Positions 24,910 to 33,781 of a DNA stretch of 64,000 nt are shown here, piece by piece. The notes beneath the pieces are model-generated. The model searched no databases and was not told where the DNA came from. It saw only the letters and a list, made by a program, of their open reading frames with translations. The DNA is from an uncultured Eubacteriales bacterium (lineage in GTDB: Bacteria > Bacillota > Clostridia > Oscillospirales > Acutalibacteraceae). Numbering within the stretch: position 1 is the first letter of the stretch; every line of letters starts with the position of its first letter. A program made the position numbers and the translations under genes. The DNA lies in NCBI GenBank assembly GCA_934444365.1, contig CAKSCM010000002.1:124001-188000 (forward strand), given 5' to 3'.

Positions 24910-25611
24910 ATGAAAGAGTTGTCGCTTTTTGTTTTATCTGATTTGCATTTATCGTTCGGCACGGATAAGCCGATGGATATTTTCGGCGGATGGCAGGATT
25001 ATACCCGGCGGATTGCCGAGAATTGGTCGTCGATAGTAACCGATAACGATACAGTTGTGCTCGGCGGCGATCTTTCATGGGCCACAAAGCTTGACGATTC
25101 AAAGGTGGATTTTGAATATATTCACTCTCTACCGGGGCAAAAGATAATTTTAAAAGGAAATCACGATTATTGGTGGTCCACCGTAAAAAAAATGGGCGAA
25201 TTTTTTGAGAAAAACGGCTTTGACGACATTAAAATTTTATACAACAACGCATTTGAGGTCGGAAAAATCGCCGTTTGCGGTACAAGAGGCTGGATGTTTG
25301 AGGACACACAGCAGGACGAAAAAATAAAGCAGCGCGAGGCCGGAAGATTTTTAAGGTCGGCCGAGGAAGCGGTAAAAACAGGTTTTGAGCCGGTCGCATT
25401 TTTGCATTATCCGCCGGTTTTCGGCGATGAAATAAGCGAGAATATGCTTGAGGTTTTGCACCGGTTTAACATAAAACGCTGTTACTACGGCCATCTGCAC
25501 GGAGCGGCGTCGGCGCAAAAGGCATTAAACGGCGAATTTGAGGGGATAAAATTCCGGCTTACCTCGTGCGATACGGTCGGATTTTGTCCGGTGCTTGTAG
25601 AAAAGTTTTAA
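24910..25611 (+). CDS. Calcineurin-like metallophosphoesterase
   Basis: 233 residues from the ATG at 24910 (MKELSLFVLSDLHLSFG); a TTG at 24883 is upstream of the likely -10 box and is rejected. Motifs of the calcineurin-like fold appear in order: SDLHLS, LGGDLSWA, LKGNHDYWW, FLHYPP and YYGHLHG. It resembles the predicted phosphohydrolases of COG1768. The substrate is unknown. No Shine-Dalgarno sequence is evident and a TATAAT lies only 12 bases before the ATG, so a very short or leaderless mRNA is possible. There is no signal peptide; it should be cytoplasmic. Confidence 0.88.
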   Translation: MKELSLFVLSDLHLSFGTDKPMDIFGGWQDYTRRIAENWSSIVTDNDTVVLGGDLSWATKLDDSKVDFEYIHSLPGQKIILKGNHDYWWSTVKKMGEFFEKNGFDDIKILYNNAFEVGKIAVCGTRGWMFEDTQQDEKIKQREAGRFLRSAEEAVKTGFEPVAFLHYPPVFGDEISENMLEVLHRFNIKRCYYGHLHGAASAQKALNGEFEGIKFRLTSCDTVGFCPVLVEKF

Positions 25612-25864
25612 AGGGCAAAAGAAAAAATACTGTCGCACATGAAATGCCGGCAAGTAAAATTCGGCCTTGTTTTTGCATTGAAAAATGCGACGAAAACCGC
25701 GTTGTGATAAGCAGGAGCTTTTAGGCTTTTACGAAAAATGCTTTTTCGGCCGGTTTGTATCCGTCTTACGCAACGCATTTATTAACAAACTTTAAAAAAA
25801 TGAATTTTGGGCTTTAAAATATAAGCCGGAAAACAAAAAATATGTGGAAAAATCGTTTGCGGTA
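25612..25864. other. Gap before tig, no gene seen
   Basis: About 250 bases. Short T- and A-rich hairpins occur, but no coding sequence, tRNA or recognised regulatory RNA was found. The tig promoter lies at its right end. Confidence 0.4.
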
Positions 25865-25873
25865 TGCTATAAT
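25865..25873 (+). promoter_or_regulatory. Extended -10 promoter of tig
   Basis: TGC followed by TATAAT (25868-25873), 33 bases before the tig start. The -35 region is poor, which the extended -10 would compensate for. Confidence 0.6.
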
Positions 25874-25906
25874 ACCTTTTACGATGTTTAGGAGGAAGAA
25901 AAAACC

Positions 25907-27187
25907 ATGGAGCTTAAATCAACCAATAAAATCGAAACCAACAGATATGAACTGAAAATAGAGATATCGGCGGAGGAGTTTGCCCAGGCTGTCAACAAAG
26001 CCGAGCGCAAGGGTGCCGCTAAAATGACCCTGCCGGGCTTCCGCAAGGGCCATGCGCCGATACATATGATCGAAAAAATGTACGGCAGAGAGATGTTTTA
26101 CGAGGATGCCCTTAATGATATTTATCCCGGCGTTGTAGACGAGGCTATTGAGAAGTCCGGCCTTGATCTTGCCGAGCGCAATTTTGAGTTTGATATGGAA
26201 TCTATCGGCGAAGAGGGCGTGAAGTTTTCTATAAAGGTCACTGTAAAGCCGGAGGTTACTTTAGGCGAGTACAAGGGCATTAAGACCACCCGTCCCGACG
26301 CCACCGTTTCGGACGAGGATGTTACCGCCGAGATCGACCGAATGAGGGAGCGCAACGCCCGTGTTATCGACGTTGACGACCGTCCGGCCGAGCTTAAGGA
26401 TATGACCGTTATTGATTTCGAGGGCTTTGTAGACGGTAAGGCCTTTGAGGGCGGAAAGGGAGAGAATTACTCTCTTGAGCTTGGTTCCGGCCAGTTTATT
26501 CCCGGCTTTGAGGATCAGATAGTCGGCCACAAGATCGGCGACGAGTTTGACGTAAACGTTACCTTCCCCGAGGATTATCATGCAGGCGAGCTTAAAGGCA
26601 AGGCTGCCGTATTCAAGGTTAAGCTCAACAGCATAAAGACCCGCGAGCTGCCCGAGCTTGACGACGAGTTTGTAAAGGACGTAAGCGAGTTTTCCACCGT
26701 TGACGAGCTTAAAAAGGACATTCTCGAGAAGCTTACCGAGTCCAAAAACCGTTATGCCGATAACGAGGTTGAAAAGCAGCTTGTTGACGCCGTTATCGAT
26801 GGAATGAAGGCCGAAATTCCCCAGTGCATGATAGAGAATAAGATCAACGAGGCCGTTGAGGATTTTGCTTATCGTCTGCAGATGCAGGGTATTGCCCTTA
26901 AGGATTATCTTACCTACACCGGAATGGATAACGAGAAGTTCCGCGAGGGATTCAAGGAGACTGCCGAGCGCCAGGTCAAGCTCAGACTTGCTCTTGAAGA
27001 GATCGCTTCGAGAGAAAAGCTCGAGGCTACCGCCGAGGATGTCGAGGCGAAGTATGCCGAGCTTGCCAAGGGCTATGCCGTTGATGTTGAGCGCGTAAAG
27101 GCCGTTATCCCCGAGAAAGAGGTAAAGGGCGACATTGTGTGCGACAAGGCAATAACCCTTATTAAGGATTCGGCGATTAACGGCTGA
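25907..27187 (+). CDS. tig: Trigger factor, ribosome-associated chaperone and prolyl isomerase
   Basis: 426 residues. Three domains in order: a ribosome-binding N-terminal domain with the signature GFRKGHAP near residue 44 (the family motif is GFRxGxxP), an FKBP-type PPIase domain (about 150-250; GFVDGKAFEGG, FIPGFEDQIVG) and a long helical C-terminal chaperone domain. It binds L23 at the tunnel exit and shields nascent chains. The ATG follows TAGGAGG. A strong terminator separates it from clpP, although tig-clpP-clpX-lon is a common neighbourhood. Confidence 0.97.
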   Translation: MELKSTNKIETNRYELKIEISAEEFAQAVNKAERKGAAKMTLPGFRKGHAPIHMIEKMYGREMFYEDALNDIYPGVVDEAIEKSGLDLAERNFEFDMESIGEEGVKFSIKVTVKPEVTLGEYKGIKTTRPDATVSDEDVTAEIDRMRERNARVIDVDDRPAELKDMTVIDFEGFVDGKAFEGGKGENYSLELGSGQFIPGFEDQIVGHKIGDEFDVNVTFPEDYHAGELKGKAAVFKVKLNSIKTRELPELDDEFVKDVSEFSTVDELKKDILEKLTESKNRYADNEVEKQLVDAVIDGMKAEIPQCMIENKINEAVEDFAYRLQMQGIALKDYLTYTGMDNEKFREGFKETAERQVKLRLALEEIASREKLEATAEDVEAKYAELAKGYAVDVERVKAVIPEKEVKGDIVCDKAITLIKDSAING

Positions 27188-27226
27188 AAATCAGTCAATA
27201 ATACGATCTGACAGCCTGATGTTTTT

Positions 27227-27275
27227 GCCGGCCGTGTGCCGTTTTGAGTTGTATGCGGCATACGGCCGGTTTTTA
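27227..27275 (+). terminator. Strong terminator between tig and clpP
   Basis: A 14-bp stem CCGGCCGTGTGCCG (27228-27241) with CGGCATACGGCCGG (27256-27269), one G-U pair, followed by five T. Confidence 0.88.
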
Positions 27276-27324
27276 CAAAATGGCATTTTATAAGCCATAT
27301 TTCCATACATAAGGAGTGTTTTAA

Positions 27325-27906
27325 ATGAGTACAATACCTTACGTTATAGAGCAGACCGGAAGAGGAGAGCGTTCGTATGACATTTTTTCCCGACTGCTTG
27401 ATGACCGCATAGTAATGCTTTCCGACGAGGTAAACGATGCAACGGCGAGCGTTGTTATAGCCCAGCTTCTTTACCTTGAGGGTAAGGATCCGACCAAGGA
27501 TATAAATCTTTATATCAATTCGCCCGGCGGATCGGTCACGGCGGGTTTTGCTATTTACGACACCATGCAGTATATAAAATGCGACGTATCGACCATATGC
27601 ATAGGCATGGCGGCCTCGATGGGGGCTTTTCTGCTTTCCTCGGGCGCAAAGGGCAAGAGGATAGCATTGCCCAACAGCGAGATAATGATACATCAGCCCT
27701 TGGGCGGCGCTAAGGGTCAGGCGACCGAAATAATAATTGCGGCCGATCACATAAAAAAGACCAGGGATAAATTAAACGGGATTCTCGCCGCTAACACCGG
27801 AAAACCGCTTGACGTTATCGAGCGCGATACCGACAGGGATAATTTTATGTCGGCTCAAGAGGCGCTCGAATACGGACTTATAGACAAGGTTATAGAAAAA
27901 AGATAA
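27325..27906 (+). CDS. clpP: ATP-dependent Clp protease proteolytic subunit
   Basis: 193 residues. The catalytic triad is visible as Ser98 (MAASMG), His123 (IMIHQP) and Asp172 (RDNFM). ClpP forms a 14-subunit chamber that degrades proteins fed by ClpX, encoded 23 bases downstream, or by other Clp ATPases. The ATG follows AAGGAGTG. No CtsR or HrcA operator was recognised upstream. The short interval of about 50 bases after the tig terminator does not show an obvious promoter. Confidence 0.97.
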   Translation: MSTIPYVIEQTGRGERSYDIFSRLLDDRIVMLSDEVNDATASVVIAQLLYLEGKDPTKDINLYINSPGGSVTAGFAIYDTMQYIKCDVSTICIGMAASMGAFLLSSGAKGKRIALPNSEIMIHQPLGGAKGQATEIIIAADHIKKTRDKLNGILAANTGKPLDVIERDTDRDNFMSAQEALEYGLIDKVIEKR

Positions 27907-27929
27907 TTTTTTTGGGAGACGCTGATTAA

Positions 27930-29234
27930 ATGTCTAACGACCAGAAGGAAAAAAATTTATGCTGCTCGTTTTGCGGTAAACCGCAATCTATGGTCAACAC
28001 CCTTGTTTCGGGTAAAAACGCTTATATATGCGACGAATGTATAGCGGCGTGCGACGAGATACTCGAAAGCGAGCATATCCGTCCGCAAAAGAAGAAAAAC
28101 AGGCATGCTGACGAGATCACCCTTTTAAAGCCGGCCGAGATAAAGAGCATACTCGATTCGTACGTTATAGGCCAGGATGAGGCGAAAAAGACCCTTGCCG
28201 TAGCGGTTTACAACCACTATAAAAGGATTATGAGCAAGGGAAGTCTCGGCGATGTCGAGCTGCAAAAGAGCAATATTCTGCTGCTCGGTCCGACCGGAGT
28301 GGGAAAGACCCTGCTTGCCCAGACCTTGGCGAAGATTCTGAACGTTCCGTTTGCAATAACCGACGCCACCACCATGACCGAGGCCGGATATGTCGGCGAG
28401 GATGTTGAGAATATACTGCTAAGGCTCATACAGGCGGCCGATTATGATATAGAGCGCGCTCAGCACGGCATTATATATGTCGATGAGATCGATAAGATCG
28501 CCAGAAAAAGCGAGAATCCTTCGATTACAAGGGATGTTTCGGGCGAGGGAGTGCAGCAGGCTCTCCTTAAAATTCTCGAGGGGACCGTTTCCAATGTTCC
28601 TCCTCAGGGCGGACGAAAGCATCCCCAGCAGGAATTCATACAGATCGATACGAGCGATATTCTGTTCATATGCGCCGGTGCTTTTGACGGGCTTGAAAAG
28701 ATAATCGCCAAGCGACAGAGCAACGGTTCGGTGGGCTTCGGCGCCGAGATAAAGGCAGCCGATCCCGAGCAGAACGAAAAGCTCCTTGCCGAGGTGACCC
28801 ATCACGATCTTGTTCGCTACGGACTTATTCCGGAGCTTTGCGGACGTCTGCCCGTTGTAACGGCCTTAAAACAGCTTAACGAGGACGACATGGTCCGCAT
28901 AATGACCGAGCCGAAGAATTCGGTCGTAAGTCAGTATAAGGCGCTTTTTGCAATGGACGACGTTGAGCTTGAATTCGAGCCCGAGGCCCTTAAGGCGATA
29001 GCCGTTAAAACGGCCGAGCGTAAAACCGGAGCCAGAGGATTAAGGTCGATAATGGAGGAATACCTTACCGATTTAATGTTTGAGATTCCGGGGGACGATT
29101 CGGTAAAACGCATAGTGATAACCGCCGATTTTATAGAGGGCAAGGGACAGCCGAAAATAGTAAGAAATGTCGCCAAGGCCAAAGCTGCGGCTACGGCGAA
29201 AAAATCCGCTAAGGACGGCGCAGTCACAGCGTAA
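27930..29234 (+). CDS. clpX: ATP-dependent Clp protease ATP-binding subunit ClpX
   Basis: 434 residues. An N-terminal four-cysteine zinc domain (CSFCGKPQ and CDECIAAC) for substrate and adaptor binding is followed by the AAA+ module: Walker A GPTGVGKT near residue 118, Walker B IIYVDEIDKI, and the ClpP-binding loop in the CGAFDG-IGF region (here seen as VGFGAE). It unfolds tagged proteins and passes them to ClpP. The C-terminus has an alanine- and lysine-rich tail. It is cotranscribed with clpP. Confidence 0.97.
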   Translation: MSNDQKEKNLCCSFCGKPQSMVNTLVSGKNAYICDECIAACDEILESEHIRPQKKKNRHADEITLLKPAEIKSILDSYVIGQDEAKKTLAVAVYNHYKRIMSKGSLGDVELQKSNILLLGPTGVGKTLLAQTLAKILNVPFAITDATTMTEAGYVGEDVENILLRLIQAADYDIERAQHGIIYVDEIDKIARKSENPSITRDVSGEGVQQALLKILEGTVSNVPPQGGRKHPQQEFIQIDTSDILFICAGAFDGLEKIIAKRQSNGSVGFGAEIKAADPEQNEKLLAEVTHHDLVRYGLIPELCGRLPVVTALKQLNEDDMVRIMTEPKNSVVSQYKALFAMDDVELEFEPEALKAIAVKTAERKTGARGLRSIMEEYLTDLMFEIPGDDSVKRIVITADFIEGKGQPKIVRNVAKAKAAATAKKSAKDGAVTA

Positions 29235-29562
29235 TTTTGTTTTTCAGCATAGCTTTTACGGTTGCATTTGGCTTTTTGGCTGCTTAGGTCTACCGGATGG
29301 TGACGGTCCGGATTGTCGGCTGTCAGATGTGTTTTGCGGTGAAGCCGGGTTTGAAGCAATACCTGCAGCAAGGCGGTTTTTAAAAAGCGACGAAGAAGGC
29401 TTTCATGTGCTTTAAAAGCCGGAGAAGGGACGCGGCCTTGCCGTTTCGGTTTTCCGGCCTTTGTTTTAAAATACGCACCGAAATCGCGGCTAAACGGCGT
29501 GTTCGGATGCGAAAACCAGACCGTTATATTTTTTAAGGCAAACATTTTTCAGAGGTACCGAT
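29235..29562 (+). other. clpX-lon gap with a probable clpX terminator
   Basis: About 330 bases without a gene. A stem GCCGGA/TCCGGC (29418-29423/29453-29458), with flanking A/T pairs and a T-rich 3' side to 29467, is a plausible terminator. No clear promoter for lon was recognised. Confidence 0.45.
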
Positions 29563-32034
29563 ATGAACGAGACAAAGACTAAAACTCTGCCTATGCTGGC
29601 GCTTAGGGGACTTGTTGTGTTTCCCGGCATGCAGCTGCATTTTGATGTAGGCAGACGTAAATCGGTTAATGCCGTACAAAGTGCAATGGCGAACGACAGG
29701 ATAATTTTTCTGAGCGCCCAAAAGGACACCCGGGAGGATGATCCGGATGCCGATTCCATATATAAAATAGGCTGTGTTGCACGGATAAATCAGGTCATAA
29801 AGCTGTCAAACGATGCGGTAAGGGTCGTAGTTGAGGGAATTTACCGCGGAATAACGAGAAATCTTTACGACAGGGACGATTGTTTTTTTGCCGATGTCGA
29901 GGAGGCGCCGGTACACCTGACTAAAATATCTGCGGCTAAGAAAGCGGCCCTTATAAATTCCGTCAGAGAGGCCTTTGGGGAGTATGCCGAGGTGTCTCCC
30001 AAGCTGCCGCCCGATGTTATAATCGGGGTTATGGCGGCCGAGGATGTCGAGGCGCTTTCGGATTTTGTAGCGTCGAATGTGCCCTTCGAGCTTGACGATA
30101 AGCAGTATTTGCTTGAGCTTTTTAACCCCTTTACAAGACTTGAGAAGCTTGTCGGAATGCTGGCCTTTCAAAAACGGGTAATGGTGCTTGAAAAGGAGAT
30201 CGGCGACAAGGTCCACGCCCGATTGGACGACAATCAGCGCGATTATTACTTAAGGGAGCAAATGCGGGTTATTTCCGAGGAGCTCGGTGACGATGACGAT
30301 CCGATCGAAGAGGCCGAGGAATATCGCAATAGAATAAAAAAACTTCACCTTGAGGGTGAGGTTGAGGAAAAGCTGCTTAAGGAGGCCGGCCGGCTTGGCA
30401 AAATGCCGCCCGGATCGCACGAGGGGGCGGTTATAAGAGGATATCTCGATATATGTCTCGAGCTTCCGTGGAACATAAAAACTCAGGATAAAAACGACGT
30501 CAAAAAGGCAAAAAAAGTGCTCGACAACGACCACTACGGGCTTGATAAGGTCAAGGAGCGGATTTTAGAACTGCTTGCCGTGAGAAAGCTTTCGCCCGAT
30601 ATAAAGGGGCAGATCATATGCCTGATAGGCCCTCCGGGAGTGGGTAAAACCTCAATTGCGCGGTCGATAGCGAAATGCATGGGACGGAAATTCGCCCGTA
30701 TATCGCTCGGCGGAGTGAGAGACGAGGCCGACATAAGAGGACACAGAAAAACCTACGTCGGAGCCATGCCTGGGCGCATAATAAACGCCGTTATTTCGTC
30801 GAAATCGTCAAATCCGCTTATACTCATGGACGAGATAGATAAAATGGCGAGCGATTTTCGCGGCGATCCGGCGGCGGCATTGCTTGAAGCGCTTGATCCG
30901 GAGCAGAATTCTACCTTCACCGATCATTTTCTGGAGATACCGTTTGATTTAAGCAATGTGCTTTTTGTGCTTACGGCCAACAGCGACGATACCATTCCGG
31001 CCGCACTTTACGACCGCATGGAGATAATACGTCTGTCGAGCTACACAAGGCAGGAAAAGCTGATGATTGCAAAGCGTCATCTGCTTAAAAAGCAGCTTAC
31101 TCGGCATGGACTCGATTCTTCGGTCTGCAAAATAAACGACAGCGCGTTGTATTCGGTTATTGACGGATACACAAGGGAAGCCGGCGTGCGTAATCTTGAA
31201 AGAAATATCGCAAAGCTCTGCAGAAAATCCGCAATGGAGATTGTGGATGGAGCCGAGTGTGTTAAGATAACGTCTAAGAATATAGAGGATTATCTGGGCG
31301 TTCGCAAATTCCGCGACGAATCGGCCGGAGAGGGTATGACGGGCCTTATAAACGGCCTTGCGTGGACCTCGGTCGGCGGCGAGGTTATGCCTATCGAAGC
31401 GGCCGTAATGCCGGGGTCGGGTAAGCTCATTTTAACCGGATCGCTCGGAGATGTTATGAAGGAATCGGCACAGGAGGCCTTGGGGTACATCCGATCAAGA
31501 TCAAAGATTCTTAATGTGGACGAGGATTTTTACAAAAATCTCGATATACATATAAACGCCACCGAGGGTGCGGTGCCTAAGGACGGACCGTCGGCCGGCG
31601 TCGCAATGACGGCGGCTATGATATCGGCCCTTACCGGAGCGAAGCTTCGCGGCGACGTTGCCGTAACGGGCGAGATAACCCTGCTCGGTCGGGTGCTTGC
31701 GATAGGCGGATTGCGCGAAAAGGCAATGGCGGCTTATAAATACGGAGTTAAAACGGTGGTTATTCCGAAGGATAATGTTCCGACGCTAAGCGAGCTCGAC
31801 AAGATTCTGACCGACAACCTGAAATTTGTTCCGGTAAAGAACATAAGCGAGGCCTTGCCGGTGCTTTTTGAGGATAATACATACTTAAAGCAAAGCGGTA
31901 TAAATCCGCCGGAGAAAAACGGGACGGAGGATTCCCTCTCTTCGAAAGATTCCGATTTGAAAGAAAAGGGCGAGAATATACTGCCGGGATCCTCAAAAGG
32001 CAGAAAGATCCCCTCGCGCACACCGGCAAATTGA
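29563..32034 (+). CDS. lon: ATP-dependent protease Lon (LonA type)
   Basis: 823 residues. N-terminal substrate-binding domain (LPMLALRGLVVFPGM), coiled region, AAA+ domain with Walker A GPPGVGKTS near residue 360, and the protease domain with the Ser-Lys dyad: Ser in KDGPSAG (about residue 680) and Lys in LREKAMAAYKYG. There is no membrane segment, so it is cytosolic LonA. The last roughly 45 residues are a hydrophilic Ser/Lys/Glu-rich tail beyond the usual end. AGAGGT lies before the ATG. The gene is convergent with rarA and shares a bidirectional terminator. Confidence 0.96.
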   Translation: MNETKTKTLPMLALRGLVVFPGMQLHFDVGRRKSVNAVQSAMANDRIIFLSAQKDTREDDPDADSIYKIGCVARINQVIKLSNDAVRVVVEGIYRGITRNLYDRDDCFFADVEEAPVHLTKISAAKKAALINSVREAFGEYAEVSPKLPPDVIIGVMAAEDVEALSDFVASNVPFELDDKQYLLELFNPFTRLEKLVGMLAFQKRVMVLEKEIGDKVHARLDDNQRDYYLREQMRVISEELGDDDDPIEEAEEYRNRIKKLHLEGEVEEKLLKEAGRLGKMPPGSHEGAVIRGYLDICLELPWNIKTQDKNDVKKAKKVLDNDHYGLDKVKERILELLAVRKLSPDIKGQIICLIGPPGVGKTSIARSIAKCMGRKFARISLGGVRDEADIRGHRKTYVGAMPGRIINAVISSKSSNPLILMDEIDKMASDFRGDPAAALLEALDPEQNSTFTDHFLEIPFDLSNVLFVLTANSDDTIPAALYDRMEIIRLSSYTRQEKLMIAKRHLLKKQLTRHGLDSSVCKINDSALYSVIDGYTREAGVRNLERNIAKLCRKSAMEIVDGAECVKITSKNIEDYLGVRKFRDESAGEGMTGLINGLAWTSVGGEVMPIEAAVMPGSGKLILTGSLGDVMKESAQEALGYIRSRSKILNVDEDFYKNLDIHINATEGAVPKDGPSAGVAMTAAMISALTGAKLRGDVAVTGEITLLGRVLAIGGLREKAMAAYKYGVKTVVIPKDNVPTLSELDKILTDNLKFVPVKNISEALPVLFEDNTYLKQSGINPPEKNGTEDSLSSKDSDLKEKGENILPGSSKGRKIPSRTPAN

Positions 32035-32043
32035 TTTTTTATA

Positions 32044-32091
32044 AAAACAGGCACAGAGAATGGATTTTTATAATCCGGCTGTGCCTGTTTT
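32044..32091. terminator. Bidirectional terminator between lon and rarA
   Basis: AAAACAGGCACAG (32044-32056) is perfectly complementary to CTGTGCCTGTTTT (32079-32091). The A run and T run at the ends allow termination in both directions. Confidence 0.85.
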
Positions 32092-32111
32092 ACTGTTGTT
32101 TGGATTTTCAG

Positions 32112-33389
32112 CTATTTTTTATCGCCGTATTTTGCCTTTATGGTTTTTAGCCGTTCGGCGAAGGCGCTTTCGTTTTTATTGTCGCCGGGGCGGTAGTAGA
32201 TTTTATCCTTAATCGAATCGGGCAGATACTGCTGGTAAACGTAATGATCGGGGAAATTGTGCGGATAAAGATAGTGCTGCCCCTTGTTTTCCACCTCGTC
32301 GGAATCGAGGTGCTTGTTTTGAAGAATACGGGGAATATCGCCTGCCTTGCCGGCGCGTATGTCCTCTCCGGCGGCGTTGACCGCGCTGTAAGCGGAGTTG
32401 GATTTAGGCGAAATTGCTACCAGTATTGCGGCGTCGGCCAGAGGAATTCTGGCTTCGGGCATACCGAGCATAAGCGCCGCGTCGACGGCCGATTTTACAA
32501 TCGGGATTATTTGAGGATATGCCAGTCCGACATCCTCACATGCGCAAACCATGAGTCTCCGGCAGGCGCTCGGCAGATCGCCGCCCTCAAGTATTCTTGC
32601 AAGGTAGTGGACGGCGGCGTCCGGATCGGAGCCGCGCATGGATTTTTGAAAGGCCGAAATGCAGTCGTAATGCTCGTCGCCGGTGCGGTCGTATCTCATG
32701 GGGCGGCCGGACACCTGGGAAACGCATTCGTCGGTAATCGTTATTTTTCCGTCGGTTTTATCGCCCGATAAAATACAAAGTTCCAGGGTGCCGAGGGCTT
32801 TTCTGACATCGCCCGAGCCGCTCGAAGCAATGCTTAAAAGCTGGGGTTCGGTTACCGAAACATCGGTGCCGAGCTCCTTTTCCATCAGCTTTATTCCGCG
32901 GTTTAACACAGGAAGAATATCGTGTTCGTTTACGGGCTTAAACTCAAATACGGTGCAGCGGCTCAGCAGCGCTCCGTAAACGTAAAAATAGGGGTTTTCG
33001 GTCGTGGCGGCAATAAGGGTTATACTGCCGTTTTCGGTGTATTCGAGGAGGGATTGCTGCTGCTTTTTGTTAAAATACTGTATCTCGTCAAGATAAAGCA
33101 GAATTCCGTTCGGAGCGGCAATGGTGTCTATCTCGGAAAAGACCGATTTTAAATCGGCGGTCGAAGCGCTCGTACAGTTAAGCTTATGCAGCTTTTTGTT
33201 GGTACGTCTCGCAATTATCGAGGCGAGGGTGGTTTTACCGGTGCCCGACGCCCCGTAAAATATAAGGTTCGGAATATTGCCCGATTCGATGATTCTTCTG
33301 AGCGCGCAACCTTCTCCTATAAGCGAGCGCTGTCCGGCCATTTCGTCAAGGGTTTTCGGACGGAGCCGATCGGCAAGCGGTGAGCTCAT
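32112..33389 (-). CDS. rarA: Replication-associated recombination protein A (RarA/MgsA)
   Basis: 425 residues, read leftward from the ATG at 33387-33389 (MSSPLADRLRPKTLDEMAGQ), which has AGGAGG upstream; a longer frame to 33434 would run through that site. It is a clamp-loader-like AAA+ ATPase: Walker A GASGTGKTT near residue 44, Walker B LYLDEIQ, sensor-1 AATTENP, and the RarA-specific C-terminal tetramerisation domain (SALMLGMPEARIPLADAAI region). It acts at stalled replication forks with SSB. Confidence 0.95.
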   Translation of the reverse strand: MSSPLADRLRPKTLDEMAGQRSLIGEGCALRRIIESGNIPNLIFYGASGTGKTTLASIIARRTNKKLHKLNCTSASTADLKSVFSEIDTIAAPNGILLYLDEIQYFNKKQQQSLLEYTENGSITLIAATTENPYFYVYGALLSRCTVFEFKPVNEHDILPVLNRGIKLMEKELGTDVSVTEPQLLSIASSGSGDVRKALGTLELCILSGDKTDGKITITDECVSQVSGRPMRYDRTGDEHYDCISAFQKSMRGSDPDAAVHYLARILEGGDLPSACRRLMVCACEDVGLAYPQIIPIVKSAVDAALMLGMPEARIPLADAAILVAISPKSNSAYSAVNAAGEDIRAGKAGDIPRILQNKHLDSDEVENKGQHYLYPHNFPDHYVYQQYLPDSIKDKIYYRPGDNKNESAFAERLKTIKAKYGDKK

Positions 33390-33573
33390 ATGCGGTTTTC
33401 CTCCTGTTCGTCGGGATTTGCGGTTTGCCGGCAAAAGTGTGTGCTCTTGTCAACTGACGTTTTGTATAAAAATATATAATACCACTTTTATACGATACCA
33501 CACCGCTCGGGTTTGTTCAACACGAATTTCGACGATTCATCATATTTTTTCAATCTTTAATCGGTCATAATGA
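33390..33573. other. Gap between divergent rarA and the S8 protease gene
   Basis: No gene. A GTATAAAA/TTTTATAC inverted repeat of 8-bp arms occurs around 33465-33494 in an AT-rich segment; it may belong to the control region of either divergent gene. Confidence 0.35.
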
Positions 33574-33637
33574 TTACATTTATGTAACAAATAATACTAA
33601 TATTTGACAAATATGATCAGCGGTGATATACTATCAC
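33574..33637 (+). promoter_or_regulatory. S8 protease promoter with three inverted repeats (candidate operators)
   Basis: TTGACA (33604-33609), 17-base spacer, TATACT (33627-33632): a near-consensus promoter. ATATTTG-A-CAAATAT (33600-33614) is a perfect 15-base inverted repeat over the -35 box; GTGATA-TAC-TATCAC (33623-33637) covers the -10 box; TTACAT-TT-ATGTAA (33574-33587) lies upstream. Such placement fits tight repression, but the three repeats differ in sequence and the regulator is unknown. Confidence 0.75.
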
Positions 33638-33781
33638 TGAAAGAAGTTACAATATTAAAAAATAAGGAGATATTTGGCGGAAGGTAATAAGGTGAGGTCA
33701 ACTAAATATCGGAGGTGAGCTTTCGGAAAACTTTTGTTATCGCATAGAAATAAACGACAAAAATACGAAAGGATAATTGTA

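Noticed and set aside
29235..29562. Possible small structured RNA between clpX and lon
   Set aside because: Checked by eye against SRP RNA, tmRNA and 6S features; no match beyond a terminator-like stem.
33674..33718. 15-codon ORF (TTG start, AAGGAG upstream) in the S8 protease leader
   Set aside because: Could be a leader peptide, but the start codon is weak, the sequence has no regulatory-peptide features and chance occurrence is likely.
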